A program made the position numbers and the translations under genes. From the NCBI RefSeq assembly GCF_964340395.1, contig NC_135566.1, forward strand, positions 12,768,501 to 12,832,500: a DNA stretch of 64,000 nt, written 5' to 3'. The stretch comes from Glandiceps talaboti (taxonomy: Eukaryota; Hemichordata; Enteropneusta; Spengelidae). Positions 1-21,747 of this stretch are shown here, piece after piece. Positions within the stretch are counted from its first letter, which is position 1. Each line of letters begins with the position of its first letter. The notes under the pieces are model-generated. The model was given only the letters and a program-made list of their open reading frames with translations, searched no databases and was not told the DNA's origin.

Positions 1-160
1 TATTGAGTCAGTCTGTGTCTGCCGTCAGTTATTGTAATAAGCGAACGTATCGTCTGGGGCGTGGAGCATATTACTGTTGCTCGCTCTATCTCCCGTGTCT
101 GCTACTACATCGCGATATAACATTCATCGGACGAGATATACGCGACATCGGCTGACAGAA
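1..160 (+). promoter_or_regulatory. 5' flank / 5' UTR of TXNDC17
   Basis: This short stretch precedes the TXNDC17 start and probably holds its 5' UTR and proximal promoter. No TATA box or other clear core element was recognised. An in-frame ATG lies at 77 and would add 28 residues, but family proteins begin about 33 residues before the FFTG strand, which fits the ATG at 161. Confidence 0.3.
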
Positions 161-3100
161 ATGACGAACGTCTACCAGATTTTGATTGAAAGCTGTGAAG
201 ACCTGTCGTCAGAAATTGAAAGACACAAGGACAACCCGAACACCTTTCTGTTTTTTACCGGTGCTTTAGGACCGAGCTGCGAGAGCTGGTGCGATGATTG
301 CACGGACGGTAATATAATCATTTTCCTCGCTAGGCGTTGTATGGTGATCTACACAATGTCTAGTCTCCATAATTATTCTCTCTATATATTACATCACTGA
401 AACTCAACAACAACCTTTCCCGTCTTTGAGTTAGCGATAGATACATATTGAAATGGTGGAAATTTAACATTTTGTCTATATGACCACTTTCACAGATCTT
501 CACAGTACACGTGTGGCTCTAAAAAAGATATAGGCGTTATCCCAGACTGCATGTATTGGGTGGCGCGTGTACATATATCTATAACTATGTAGGCGTCTCT
601 TTTCAGAACAACCCCGTTTTTATTACCAATAGCTTTTATGGACACTCCGTATATGTACGACATCTTATTAATACCGGGATTTCTTCTTTGAGAGCCCCTT
701 GACCCCTTTCTATAATTTGTGAACCATCCATGCCCAGTTGTAACCTTTCACTATATAGGTCAAAAACAAATAAACCATTATATATGGGGAGCGCTAACAC
801 CCCAAATACACACATATCGTATAATTTGAAAAAGCCTAGGTTAAAACGTGACATAGAATGACGACGATAATAACCTAATACTGCAAACGTTAAATTCAGA
901 CAAATTCTAGACGCTGCAGAGAGAAGTGAGAGATAATCACACTATGAATATCGAAGCTAGATTTCTAATGTTTATCGGGTCAGCGTTGATATTTCAGACC
1001 GGTAGACAATTTCCTGACAAAACGCTACATCATTTTTATAGTGGGTTTGCATCAGTTTGATACGCATGTTTCAGAGAAACTGGTTTTAGACAATAGAATA
1101 ATAGACAAACCCTTAAAATATCTCTCCGTTTATCGCCATATGTGAATAATTTAACCTGCTATTAGTGGTATCGAGATTTGCATTTGACACAGTCATGTGA
1201 AATGTACTACATCTGAAATTAGAATATTAAATCGCAATTATTTATTATGTGGTCGGTTTCATCTCGACATTATGTATTCGATTGGGCATGCGCATATTAT
1301 AATTATTACAGTTCGGGTCCTCATTGTTGCATCTTGTGATGAAGTGGCGAGTCTATGTATGATTCGTACACAAGAAACACAGACTATGCAGTAATAAACG
1401 TTTATTATAAAATATATGCGGCAAAGAAAAAAACAGGGCGATTAAGGAGTTCGAGATTGTATGTAGGCCATAGGGTTATTGTGTGATAACCTGTATTAAC
1501 CCCCAGACGATTCTACTCGATAATCCCTGCCAATATTTCCCAAGCTTATACTTCCCAATGATGCGATATGAGGAGATATTTACATGGAATAAATATATCG
1601 GAAAATGATAAAGAAATAATCGGGACTTATAATTCCGTATCCGATTTTTTTTCTCGGCACGTTTTATGCGACACCACCTTTGCTTAACAGCAGAAGGTGA
1701 GGCGTGTCAAAGGTCACGGCCTGTCTACGATATCATGACGTCGACGTCTCACCTGTGAGGTTCTCCTATAACAGTAACATCTGTTGGCTTTTGATGAATA
1801 ATGACTATGTATCTGTTGGCTTTTGATGAATAATGACTATGCAGTTATTTTGATTATTTGATTTCCTTTCCGTCCATTTAATTATTATGTTTGCTCTACT
1901 TAACATAGGCTTTCACTTCAAAAACAAAAAAATAGGCGGTTAAATCGGTGCTCGCAAAGTTCATTTGAATTTCGAACATTCACTACAAAACAATTTCCAG
2001 ATCAGTATTGTCTTTATACAATATGGCCTCCAGGTTGACGTGTTAACTCGGCCAAGAAAATCAAAGAGATGCACACCTGTTATTCCTTTTACAGAATTTA
2101 CAAAAATTCGATACATCCACTTTTATGTACCAGCGAACTTAGCCTCATGACCTGTCTATTAACTCAGTCAGAAAAAGGAGATAATTAACATATATTTTAG
2201 TTTCACGATTTGAAAGTGGTATGTATATACAAAAGCTTTAAAATTCCCAACTTGGTAGATTAGGTTAGATCATGGAAGTATCGCCATGGTTACATCTTCT
2301 AACACAGGTGTCATCTCCAGCCAAGTTACACGGCATGGTTAGCTGTATATATACCAAACTGCATATATATATATACATACAAGATACAGTCTATTGTATT
2401 CATGCATACTGTGTATGTGTGTCTACACCACAGCAAATTATGTGTACATGTTTTGAACAAAAAACTAACTTTACTGTTACAACCTTTCCGACCTTCAACC
2501 TTTGTGGTCGTGGTTGTGGTTGCCCGGAAAATTGAAGCGAAATGACATACAATGTACTAAGAGCTCAGTAAACATAGGAACGTGATGGAATAAACTAGTC
2601 GTGTACTTACATATTTTGTGTGACCGTTCACCGATGTTTACACATTGTCTGGGGCTTATATGATCAATGAACCACACACAGAGATGAAAACACTGCTTTT
2701 CTGTCTGTACCCTGCAATAAAATTGGTTATTTTGTGACAAGTTGTATTTAAAAAACAAACATGCAAAAGTCTATACTGATATATTGAACTTCTTCAAGCA
2801 TGGCATTTTGTATTGAAGTGTGGAGATCCGGTTTATGATCAACAACAATAGTCGTATTAGTTATGAATGAGAAAATGGGACAAAATACAGTCTCAATACA
2901 CTGCTATCTATATATGTCCGTCTGCCTATCTGTCTTGCACATGTGTGTTTGTCACTTGCAAATGGGCAGCACAGAGACAGATAATTATAACGTCTGTGCT
3001 TGCATACACGTTTCTCAATTCACCATACACTCTTTTTTGTTTTGTACACGAATGGCGTCACTAACTTGAGTGCACCACTTTTCAACGCCTGATGCGAGAG

Positions 3101-6100
3101 CGTGATAATTTTGTCGTGAATTCTTATAATTGTACATTATCTAAGAATATATAACATAGTCTTCAAAGTTGGATTCTGGGGAAATATTTAAGTATCGATA
3201 TTCAAATTGTCTTTAAAAAAATAAATGTCTTGAAAGTCAGAAATCCCATATCATACATTTTCTTGCATATCACATTTTCAACCATTTTTTAAAGCTATAA
3301 TGGAAGCTATGTAGCATACTTAGAAACGTGTTCAAGTGTCCATTACTGTGTTTTCAGAGACGATATTCAAATGACCGAACAACTTAAGTTAAACATAATT
3401 ATAATAATGGAAGCTATGTGGCATACTTAGAAATGTGTTCAAGTGTCCATTACTGTGTTTTCAGAGACGATATTCAAATGACCGAACAACTTAAAGGTGA
3501 TTCAAAATGCTTACATTCACTATCGCTAATTTGCTAGACTACATGTTTGTGAAATGCATTCTGGTTTTAAAACTTTTCAAAAGCGTCTGCAAACACCTTA
3601 AAATGACCATTTTTCAGTCACTTCCCTTCGGATTTACTTCGAGAGTTTTCGGGTATTTCCGGTCCCACCTAGACCACGGGATTTTATGACGTCATAGAGA
3701 GACATGGTTAGCACGTAGCCTATGACGAGCGTAGTCAACAGGTGAATAAAACTCAACGGCATTGTGAAAAAATACATTGCTGGTGGTTGTAATAAACATC
3801 AGTAAACAAAAACTACACTCTACTGTCTTATTAACCAACATTTACCGATATTTACTCACACTTTCTGACTAATTGGCAGTGTCTGTGGGTATAAATGCTA
3901 AAATATTATCTCCCCATATTATGGCAAAATAAATCAAAACGGCTAGACTAGATATATATAAACACTTGTAATGTCGCGTGTTTCACATTCATTGACTTTT
4001 ATTTATCTGATTTTTTATTATTTGCCGACAAGAAGCATTACGATACCGTCGTGACGTTTGACGGCATCCCCGGGCCAAGGGCGGCATATTTTAGCCCAAT
4101 CGTACTCGCGTCGCCTTTTGAACAGTGCATTTAACAACAAAGTAATCATATTTCATCTCGAATAAATATACTAGCTATTAGAATACCAATGGGAAACTTC
4201 AAGAAGGCGTATCGGGACATGTGCCACAATATATTTGTTGGTCCCATAATACACTAATTGATTCGATTTGCTCCCATCATATGGAAGTACGCTCCGAGTC
4301 ATTGCATCATGTAAATGGAACTGTGACCGACCTAATTTTTTTGTCCATATATAAAATGAGACTGACCTGCAAATTTTTCACAGTTTTCGTTGTGGTCTTG
4401 TATTGTCACATGTTTGGCTTGTGAACACAAGTTTACATCTATTATTGTCTAGGACGTAATACTCTAGTCCGAGTCTGAAACCCATATAAAACCTAAGAAA
4501 CTCGCATTCGAATCGGACAGAACAGAAGTAGGTCTCATCGACTTGTTGGGGACTCGAATTATTGCTTGTTTTTATCACGGTATACAGGTGATTATTATAT
4601 ATCGGTAGAGGGGTAGTGTTGTCAAGTTTTGTGCAGTCACCGCGGCCGCGGCAGTAAGCTTATACTATTACTAGGATACTAGTAGTTCCGCCGATCAAAG
4701 CTGAAGCAGTGTATGTACAATTAATGGAATCGGGAGAGCACAGCGCACATTCGTGTCGGGTTAAATTTATCCACGTGTTGATGTAATCCATATTTATCAA
4801 TCAGATATATTGTAAAATTCTTCAAGTCGTACAGAAATAACGTCTCTAACTTCAAAACAAACCCTGAGAAACTGGACCGGACGTGGCTAGCCAAGTATCT
4901 AGTTGCAGGCTTTCTTTCATAACCATGTGCTGGGGTCACGACCTTGATATTGCCGACGTCAATATTGTCCAATCATATTTAATATCATGAACACATCGCG
5001 ATATTTGATTTGTTGGTTTCCTAAACTGTATACTTCGAATACCATGATTCGCTACAGAATTCTTCTAATGAATATTAAATAGGCCGCTTGTTGCATTAAA
5101 TTAAGTGATATCGCAACAAGGGAAACCATACAAGTTTTCTTCCAGATAAGTTACTAAAGTCATGTAAATGACAACACTAAACTCACGAAATTTCCTCAGT
5201 TCTTTACAATTTTATTGCCGATAATATGGCAATCTAATAGCTAGTATATTTATTCAAGATAAATATGTTTACTTTGGTGCTAAATGCGCCGTTCAAAAGG
5301 CGACATCAGTGAGTATAGTCGAGTATAGTGGGCTATAATATGCTGTCGACACCATGCCTGTCGAAGATATTGTAATGCTTCTCCTCGGCAAATAATAAAA
5401 AAAATCAGATAAATAAATTGAAACACGCGAGCGACATTACAAGTGTTTATGTATATCTACACTGTAGTCTAGCCGTTTTGATTTATTTTGCCATAATATG
5501 GGGAGATAATATTTTAGTATTTATACCCACAGACACTGCCAATTAGTCAGAAAGTGTGAGTAAATATCGGTAAATGTTGGTTAATAAGACATGTAGAGTG
5601 TAGTTTTTGTTTACTGATGTCTGTTGCAACCACTAGCAATGTATTTTTTCACAATGCTGTTGAGTTTTGTTCACCTAGTGACTACGCTCGTCATAGGCTA
5701 CGTGCTAACCATGTCTCTCTATGACGTCATAAAATCCCGTGGTCTAGGTGGGACCGGAAATACCCGAAAACTCTCGAAGTAAATCCGAAGGGAAGTGACT
5801 GAAAAATGGTCATTTTAAGGTGTTTGCAGACGCTTTTGAAAAGTTTTAAAACCAGAATGCATTTCACAAACATGTCGTCTAGCAAATTAGCGATAGTGAA
5901 TGTGAGCATTTTGAATCACCTTTAAGTTAAACATAATTATAATAGTGGAAGCTATGCAGCATACTTAGAAACATGTTCAAGTGTCCATTACTGTGTTTTC
6001 AGAGACGATATTCAAACTACTGAACAACTTAATTTAAACATCAACGACAAAATGTCAAAAAATGTCATACCATATTCATTCGCTCTATGAACATTTCTTC

Positions 6101-7683
6101 TTTTTATCTTTGTAATTTTTCATTTCTATCCATTCATTTATCTAGCTGATCCTATCATTGAGAAGGGACTAGAACTGGCACCAAAAGGCTCTGTCTTCAT
6201 ACTTTGTGTTGTAGGGGATAAAGACAGGTACGTATGGGTGTAGAATATATTAATATCTTTTCTTCTTAGTTCCAAAGTCGTCCCCAGGGATTTTAGACAT
6301 GGAAACGGCACATACTGTATACAGAACAGTGTCAACCAATCATTGAATGGGATAGAAATCAGGTTTAGAAACCAGGGGGTTTAACCCTATTCTTCTGTAC
6401 AGCCTAACCAAACCCCTAACTCCCCAGCTTGAATGTACAAGTGCGTATCTCTTGCATAATCGGTCCACTGTCCTACATATTAGCAAAAAGACAGTCTCCT
6501 CAGTGCAGATGTAGAGCAGTTCCACTACTATCTCGGACGATACAAACTAACTCTATTTCTAGTTCTAAGCAATAGCCTGGCACTAACCCCGACCTAACTC
6601 CCCATATAATGTGTATCAGTTGTACAATCGGTCCACTGTTCTCCAATCTTTTCGTCAAAACTGGTATTCCTTTATCGGTGGATTACTAACTATTGAAACT
6701 GGACTGGGCTGGCCAAGACTATAGATCTCTCACAGCGAAATTCTAGGGTTGGTCTCATTTGATGGATGCCTAATATAAATGAAGATAGAATTAGTAGTTA
6801 AAGCTAGGCAACCATGATCTGGTCCGTGGTATGTACATTGAGTGGACACTGCCGTTTCAAAAAAATCATAATATTACGACATTCATCAATTACTACTGAA
6901 ATCCCCTAGCAACCATGACAATAGTCATAGCAACTGGCACACTCAACAATGTCACGTGTACGTGTAGAACTAGTATTACGGACAACTCATACGTCAATAT
7001 GGCGAACACATTTTTTTTCTATAAAGTTGGATTTATTGATTTACGCTGTTTGTTATTTCACTATGACTAATTTGGGAATTTTACAAGTAGTAGTAGTAAT
7101 AGTGGATAATGAGACATTGTTGAATTTTTATTACAGCTGGAATGATCCTAATAATCCATTTAAACATCATCCGACCATTAAATTCCGAGAAATTCCATCG
7201 CTAATGAGACTATCAACGGTAAGTGATGGTAGACGTACCAATACATAATAATACAAATTGTAAAGATCTAAAAATAACTCTTTGTGCACATAAATGGTTC
7301 TATTTTGTAGAAAGAATTCCATGAAAATTTACAGCAAGATTCGTAGTATAGTTCGTCACTTTTGGGTGTTTGTAATTTGCTCTGGAAAATATTACAGCGA
7401 CATATATGCAAATCAACACACTCACTCGCTCGCTCACTTACTCACTCACTCACTCACTCACTCACTCACTCACTCACTCACTCACTCACTCACTCACTCA
7501 CCAACCAACCCCACCAACTTCACACACCCTCACAATATACCTCCCTCTCACTCCCCTTCCCTCTCTCCCCCTCCTTTCCCTTGTCTGTCTGTCTTTCTGT
7601 CTGTCTGTCCGTCCGTCCGTCCGTCCGTCCGTCTGTCTGTATGTCTGTCTGTACAGACAGATAGACAGACAGTCTCTCTCATT

Positions 7684-7714
<31 letters not shown>

Positions 7715-7737
7715 ACACACAGACACACAGACACACA

Positions 7738-7778
<41 letters not shown>

Positions 7779-7948
7779 ACACGTGCACCATGCACATATA
7801 TTAAAACTCATATACTTAAATTTTAACTTGATCAGCATTCATGTAATATCTTATTGTGCTTTCACGATTGTACATCTTTCAGAAAGAGTTGCTTGGACCA
7901 GAAGAATGCAAGAAGAGCGAATGCGTGAATCCTTTTTTCCGAGGATGA
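161..7948 (+). CDS. TXNDC17: thioredoxin domain-containing protein 17 (TRP14-like), 4 exons
   Basis: Coding exons are 161-308, 6146-6227, 7137-7218 and 7883-7948. All have GT-AG junctions in matching phase, giving 125 aa against about 123 in human. The family is a small cytosolic thioredoxin-like disulfide reductase, reduced by thioredoxin reductase. Exon 1 carries the FFTG strand and the active site, which reads WCDDC here instead of the family's usual WCPDC. Exon 2 gives a DPIIEKGLELAPKGSVFILC-type helix and strand. Exon 3 gives WNDPNNPFK and the cis-proline strand REIPSLMRL (I-P-S). Exon 4 encodes the last 21 residues. Intron 1 (5.8 kb) holds a long inverted-repeat element; intron 3 holds compound microsatellites. 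Identity is secure from colinear similarity over the whole length. Activity is inferred, because the CxxC cysteines remain but the proline between them is replaced. Confidence 0.93.
1779..1841. repeat. 32-bp direct tandem duplication
   Basis: The unit beginning ATCTGTTGGCTTTTGATG occurs twice back to back with almost no difference. It lies in TXNDC17 intron 1. The rest of 309-3290 is AT-rich intron in which I recognise nothing else. Confidence 0.85.
3296..3490. repeat. 110-bp tandem repeat, two units (third unit at 5926-6032)
   Basis: Two units starting near 3296 and 3407 share GGAAGCTATGT, CATTACTGTGTTTTCAG and CCGAACAACTTAA. A third unit (5926-6032) lies beyond the inserted element. The first unit continues CAACTTAAGTTAAACATAA without interruption, so it preserves the target sequence as it was before the neighbouring insertion. 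Confidence 0.85.
3495..5921. mobile_element. 2.4-kb element with 688-bp terminal inverted repeats and TTAA target duplication
   Basis: The arms 3495-4182 and 5233-5921 are inverted copies, nearly identical in the outer 500 bp and more diverged inward. The termini read AGGTGATTCAAAATGC and its complement. TTAA lies on both sides (3491-3494 and 5922-5925), while the unoccupied repeat unit next door has one TTAA. A 4-bp TTAA duplication suggests piggyBac-type mobilisation. However, TA plus one extra terminal base fits equally well because TTAA is palindromic, and the ends lack the usual piggyBac CC start. The central 1.05 kb has no long reading frame, so the copy is non-autonomous. Mirror 60-codon frames in the arms are a consequence of the inverted repeat. 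Confidence 0.85.
7425..7780. repeat. compound microsatellite (ACTC)n, (GTCT/GTCC)n, (CA)n
   Basis: Three adjoining simple repeats fill TXNDC17 intron 3: CACT tetramers at about 7425-7500, GTCT and GTCC tetramers at about 7580-7660, and CA dinucleotides with interruptions at 7684-7776. Several overlapping reading frames here are products of the repeat and are not genes. Confidence 0.95.
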
Positions 7949-10074
7949 TTATCCGGCGGGAACCAAATAGCCATCATTTGAAGTGGAATGCGCTCTCTAG
8001 TAGTCATTGCCTCGCTGTGGTTTCGAATTCAGTGCACTTCGATTACAATTTTACTTTAACAGGTTTGAATTTAATTGACGTTGCTGTGATGGACACCTGC
8101 ACATTGTTACGTACGATATAGTATTGTTTACATAATATTAATATAATTTGTCATGTTCATTAAAAATTCCCAGTAGTCCCCGCCTGTGTCTGCTCGGGTG
8201 GAAAGTCGCACGGCCCTTGTTTGTCATTGTTCAAAACAAATACCCGCGCCTCTGTTGAAGGAATATTGAAGACTTCGAGAGCCAGAGAGTGCCTTTTAAA
8301 ATGAGGACTAACTTGTGATGTCGCGCAACTAGCTGTATCTATGGTATTCATGACAACCAATGGCTACAGTATACGCTAAGGGTTTGGTCGACTTATTTCT
8401 ACATTGACTCTTAAACCATACACATAACAACTGTATGAAAACAGTTGTGGATTTGAAATCAGATGCAATTCACAAGAGTCATGTACGAGGCTAAGTACGA
8501 CGAGCGAAAGTGTCGGTGTACATTTTTAGTGGAAAACTAACTACGCAGCCCGGTCGTAGTGAGTCAGTCAGAAGTGTCGTGTTGTATATATACATTGCAA
8601 TCCAGAACTTTGTGGCCACGAATATTTTGAAGAAATAGCAGACAGACCGCTTAACGCTTGGAGGAACAGAAGAACCGCATGATTCTTTGCTTGTTGTCTT
8701 ACAAAATTACATTTTTTAAATGTCAGTGTTTAGGAATATTCCCTTAAGTTATACCTACGACAAAGCAAAGATCTGTAGAGTTTCACTGAGAGAATACATT
8801 TCCATAGTTACGGATACTTTTATGTGATTGTTTTTTGATCCCTGATGTACATCTATATGCTTTCATATCGGTTATAGTTCATCTTGGTGTATCAAGATTT
8901 TAATTCGGATTGAAAATTCCCTGGTGATACAAGATGCTGTATAAGTTATAAGAGATTAGATGCTTCAAAAGTGCAATATAGCAATATAAAATATGATATG
9001 CATTAAAAGTTTACTTCCCCTTTCTGAATATTCCTAAGCCTATCAACACACACACACACGTAGTAGTTAGTGTTATCATGTGGTAGGTGGTAGGTATGGT
9101 TACTAGTATAGATTCCCATCAATCATGTGTTCTGTACTGATATCGTTCAGAAAGATAATAAATTTATCCACGTGCGTACGTTATTCTGTACTTGTCTTTC
9201 TTTACTTTGTACCTTTCCTTCCGATCTGTTACATTTGCGATACTATTGCCAACTGTAAAGATCTCTCTCATAAGTTGTACTTTCGCTCCCACCCTTTCTG
9301 TAAATCACGTGACCCTAATTGAGACTTGAGAGATTTAACAGAACTGTGTGGTGAACCAGACGATTAATATCTGGGGAGGGGGATAGATTCGTTCCATCTA
9401 TTTCCCGCGGGCCTATTTCACGCTTGCCGTCCAAGATACACAAAATATGAATATATAGATATCCTCTTTCTTGATCCGATTTCGATCAGATTGCCTCATG
9501 AACGGTAACAAGAATTATTATAGTTCCGCCCTTGTTGTGGGAATAGATGGGTTTTTGGGAATTGAAGCGTTAACGTTGTCATCAATTAAAAAGAAGTATC
9601 AAACAAGCAAACTAATATTTGACAAATACACAACTAAATTAAAAGAAATATTGAAATATCTATAGCCTAAAGATATCTATGACCTTTAATCAACTCTCAA
9701 ATTTCGCTGCAGTAAAAAAAAGTCGCGACTGCTTCCTAGGCCGTCGGTAAATATGTGATACTGTGAACTGGTGCCACTTCTCGTTGTGATCGATAGGGGT
9801 CTTTACCATTGTATGATTAACCATATCAATTATAAGCTCCACATAAATCATATCGACAGGTTTATTTCCGCAGGCTAGGAAATATATAGTAAATTATGAG
9901 ACGACGTGTCGGATCGGATGTAATGGATTAGAACGACGCCCTCAACGTTCAATGCACGCCGACGCAAGGCAAGGCAAAGACAGGCGAGTTTTAATTATTT
10001 TACTCATTCATTTAATCTATCTATCTATCTATCCATCCATCCATCCATCCATCCATCCATCCATCCATCCATCG

Positions 10075-10160
<86 letters not shown>

Positions 10161-10590
10161 TTTTGTTGGGGGGGGGTATGTAATCATGGTAACTGTGGCG
10201 ATCTGTCTATTTACTTCTGTGAATAACATGTTTTTCACCTTGTAACACTGGTAAAATAAACAGCAGTACATCTTACAAAATTCAAGCACAAGACTCTAAT
10301 GAGTGTAAAAAAATGACTGTAAATATGTGCCACAGGTCTTATTATGAATTAACATTAATTTATTTCGAAACTTCATATTATTTGAAGAAAAATGAGTAGT
10401 TGAGAAAGTAGAAATGATTTTATCAATTACGAAATCTTCTGTAAACTGGGAATTTCGTTTTTCTAAACATCACTAACTGGCATACAGACGACCAAACCAC
10501 GTACACGAAATTGCATGAGCGAATGCATAGACCCCCGGCCCCTTACACTCATGACTGTATGGCTATTTTTAAGGATGGCCGTGTGTGGCG
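7949..10590. other. intergenic region between TXNDC17 and CCDC157
   Basis: This holds the TXNDC17 3' UTR and then AT-rich DNA. I see no conserved coding exon. A short CA tract lies near 9045-9059 and a tetranucleotide array near 10015-10160. Small open frames here match nothing I know. Confidence 0.6.
10015..10162. repeat. (CTAT)n / (CATC)n microsatellite
   Basis: CTAT tetramers flank an inner block of CATC tetramers (10030-10072). The array lies about 0.5 kb upstream of the presumed CCDC157 promoter. Confidence 0.95.
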
Positions 10591-10755
10591 CTATGGCATT
10601 GGTTAGAGTAATGACACGAACAAATATACAAATACCGCAGTTTCAACATGGCGGCCTCCGTTAGTAGTATCTGCTCTCTGCTGTTGATTTTCAACTAAAT
10701 TATGTTTCTAACTATTGGAGATCGTTGCCGATGAGGAAATAACAGAAAGAAATTC
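10590..10755 (+). promoter_or_regulatory. putative CCDC157 promoter and non-coding first exon
   Basis: A reverse CCAAT box (ATTGG, 10598-10602) is followed by AACATGGCGGC (10645-10655), a YY1-type site often found at transcription starts. The ATG in that site opens a 16-codon upstream reading frame ending at 10698. A plausible splice donor (AATTC|GTGAGT) follows 10755. The coding exon has an acceptor at 11910, 50 bp before its start codon, so a non-coding first exon fits. All of this is inferred from motifs. Confidence 0.45.
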
Positions 10756-11019
10756 GTGAGTAACTTCTCAATAGTTGAATTTCAATTTCGATGTTAAATA
10801 GTCTTGAATTTAAGGTAAACTAAGGATTCCTGTACTCTCTCAGATGTCACTTTCTGTTGGCAGTGTTGCCAGTGTTTGTTTACGTTCACGACGCTTATGG
10901 CAGACTGCTAGCGGAAGCAGTTGTGGACAGTCTCCCGTCGTCACAGTTGGACGTTTTAGTTGTCTACGACCCCGATTCGTGTAGGGCATTAAGCTTTATT
11001 TGGGACAATGACCGTTGCT

Positions 11020-11033
11020 AATGCCATGGCAAC
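11020..11033. promoter_or_regulatory. X-box-like RFX site
   Basis: AATGCCATGGCAAC differs from the palindromic RFX X-box GTTGCCATGGCAAC at the first two bases. It is about 270 bp downstream of the presumed CCDC157 first exon, in its 5' intron. RFX sites are typical of ciliary and sperm genes, which would suit CCDC157, but binding is not shown. Confidence 0.4.
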
Positions 11034-11701
11034 ATGTACATGTAGTGTTGCACTGTTGACAACTTGTTAGACTAATACATCCATGTTTAGACAAACCACC
11101 CTCTCAGTCATGGTCGGGGTACATGGTACTTTAACCATAGACAGTGGACACTGTCTATACTTTAACACAGTGAGACGTAGCTGCGTTATTTTTTTTTATT
11201 TTGATGTTCTTCTGTATTTAACCTTTTTTTTCGTTCCGGAGTTTAACATCAAATTAACAATTGTTTTGATCAAACACAAAACAAAAATCACCTCAAAATC
11301 AAAACTAGAAGTTAACGCAACAATTATTGCAGTGATACGCATAAATTGTAAACACTTACAACTGACATTCCCGGACATTACGATCTGAAAATATTACGAT
11401 ATTTGCATAAATCACATTTCATTGTTATAATGAATAAAGAAGCATTACCAAGTGATGTCATAGGTATATTTTTTCATATTATAATATGTTTTAAATGTAC
11501 CAGACTTTCTAAAGTCTATTTAGTTATTATTAATATTAGTGAAAGTATTATCCCGACCAAATTTCATTCCAACCTGACCAGTACTTTCTAAATATTTTGC
11601 CATTAAAACATTGCAGTCAGTTTTATTTGAAGTTTAACTGAAGTAACATCCCCACTAAATACCAAGGCAATCTACACTTTTTGACTTAGTCAGTCACACA
11701 C

Positions 11702-11722
11702 ACTCATGGCATGCACATGCAT

Positions 11723-11770
<48 letters not shown>

Positions 11771-11815
11771 ACACACATGCATGCACACAGACACACATAC
11801 ACACACGCAAACAAT
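11702..11815. repeat. (CA)n microsatellite
   Basis: CA dinucleotides mixed with CATG tetramers lie about 100 bp upstream of the first coding exon of CCDC157. Confidence 0.95.
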
Positions 11816-11918
11816 CACCATTAAAGCTGTTAAAGCATAAAACTTTGCCGGTGGTAAAACTATGACATGTCAAGGAATAAATTTGAATATTTTTTTTTGT
11901 ATCCCCCCAGGTTTGTAG

Positions 11919-21747
<9,829 letters not shown>

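Noticed and set aside
77-160. Upstream in-frame start for TXNDC17
   Set aside because: It would add 28 residues absent from the family; the ATG at 161 gives the expected length.
3507-5909. Two 60-codon frames with almost the same protein on opposite strands
   Set aside because: They are the two arms of the inverted repeat, not a conserved duplicated gene.
7294-8121. 275-codon open frame over the TXNDC17 3' end
   Set aside because: It is mostly translated ACTC, GTCT and CA microsatellites and runs through the true exon 4 in another frame.
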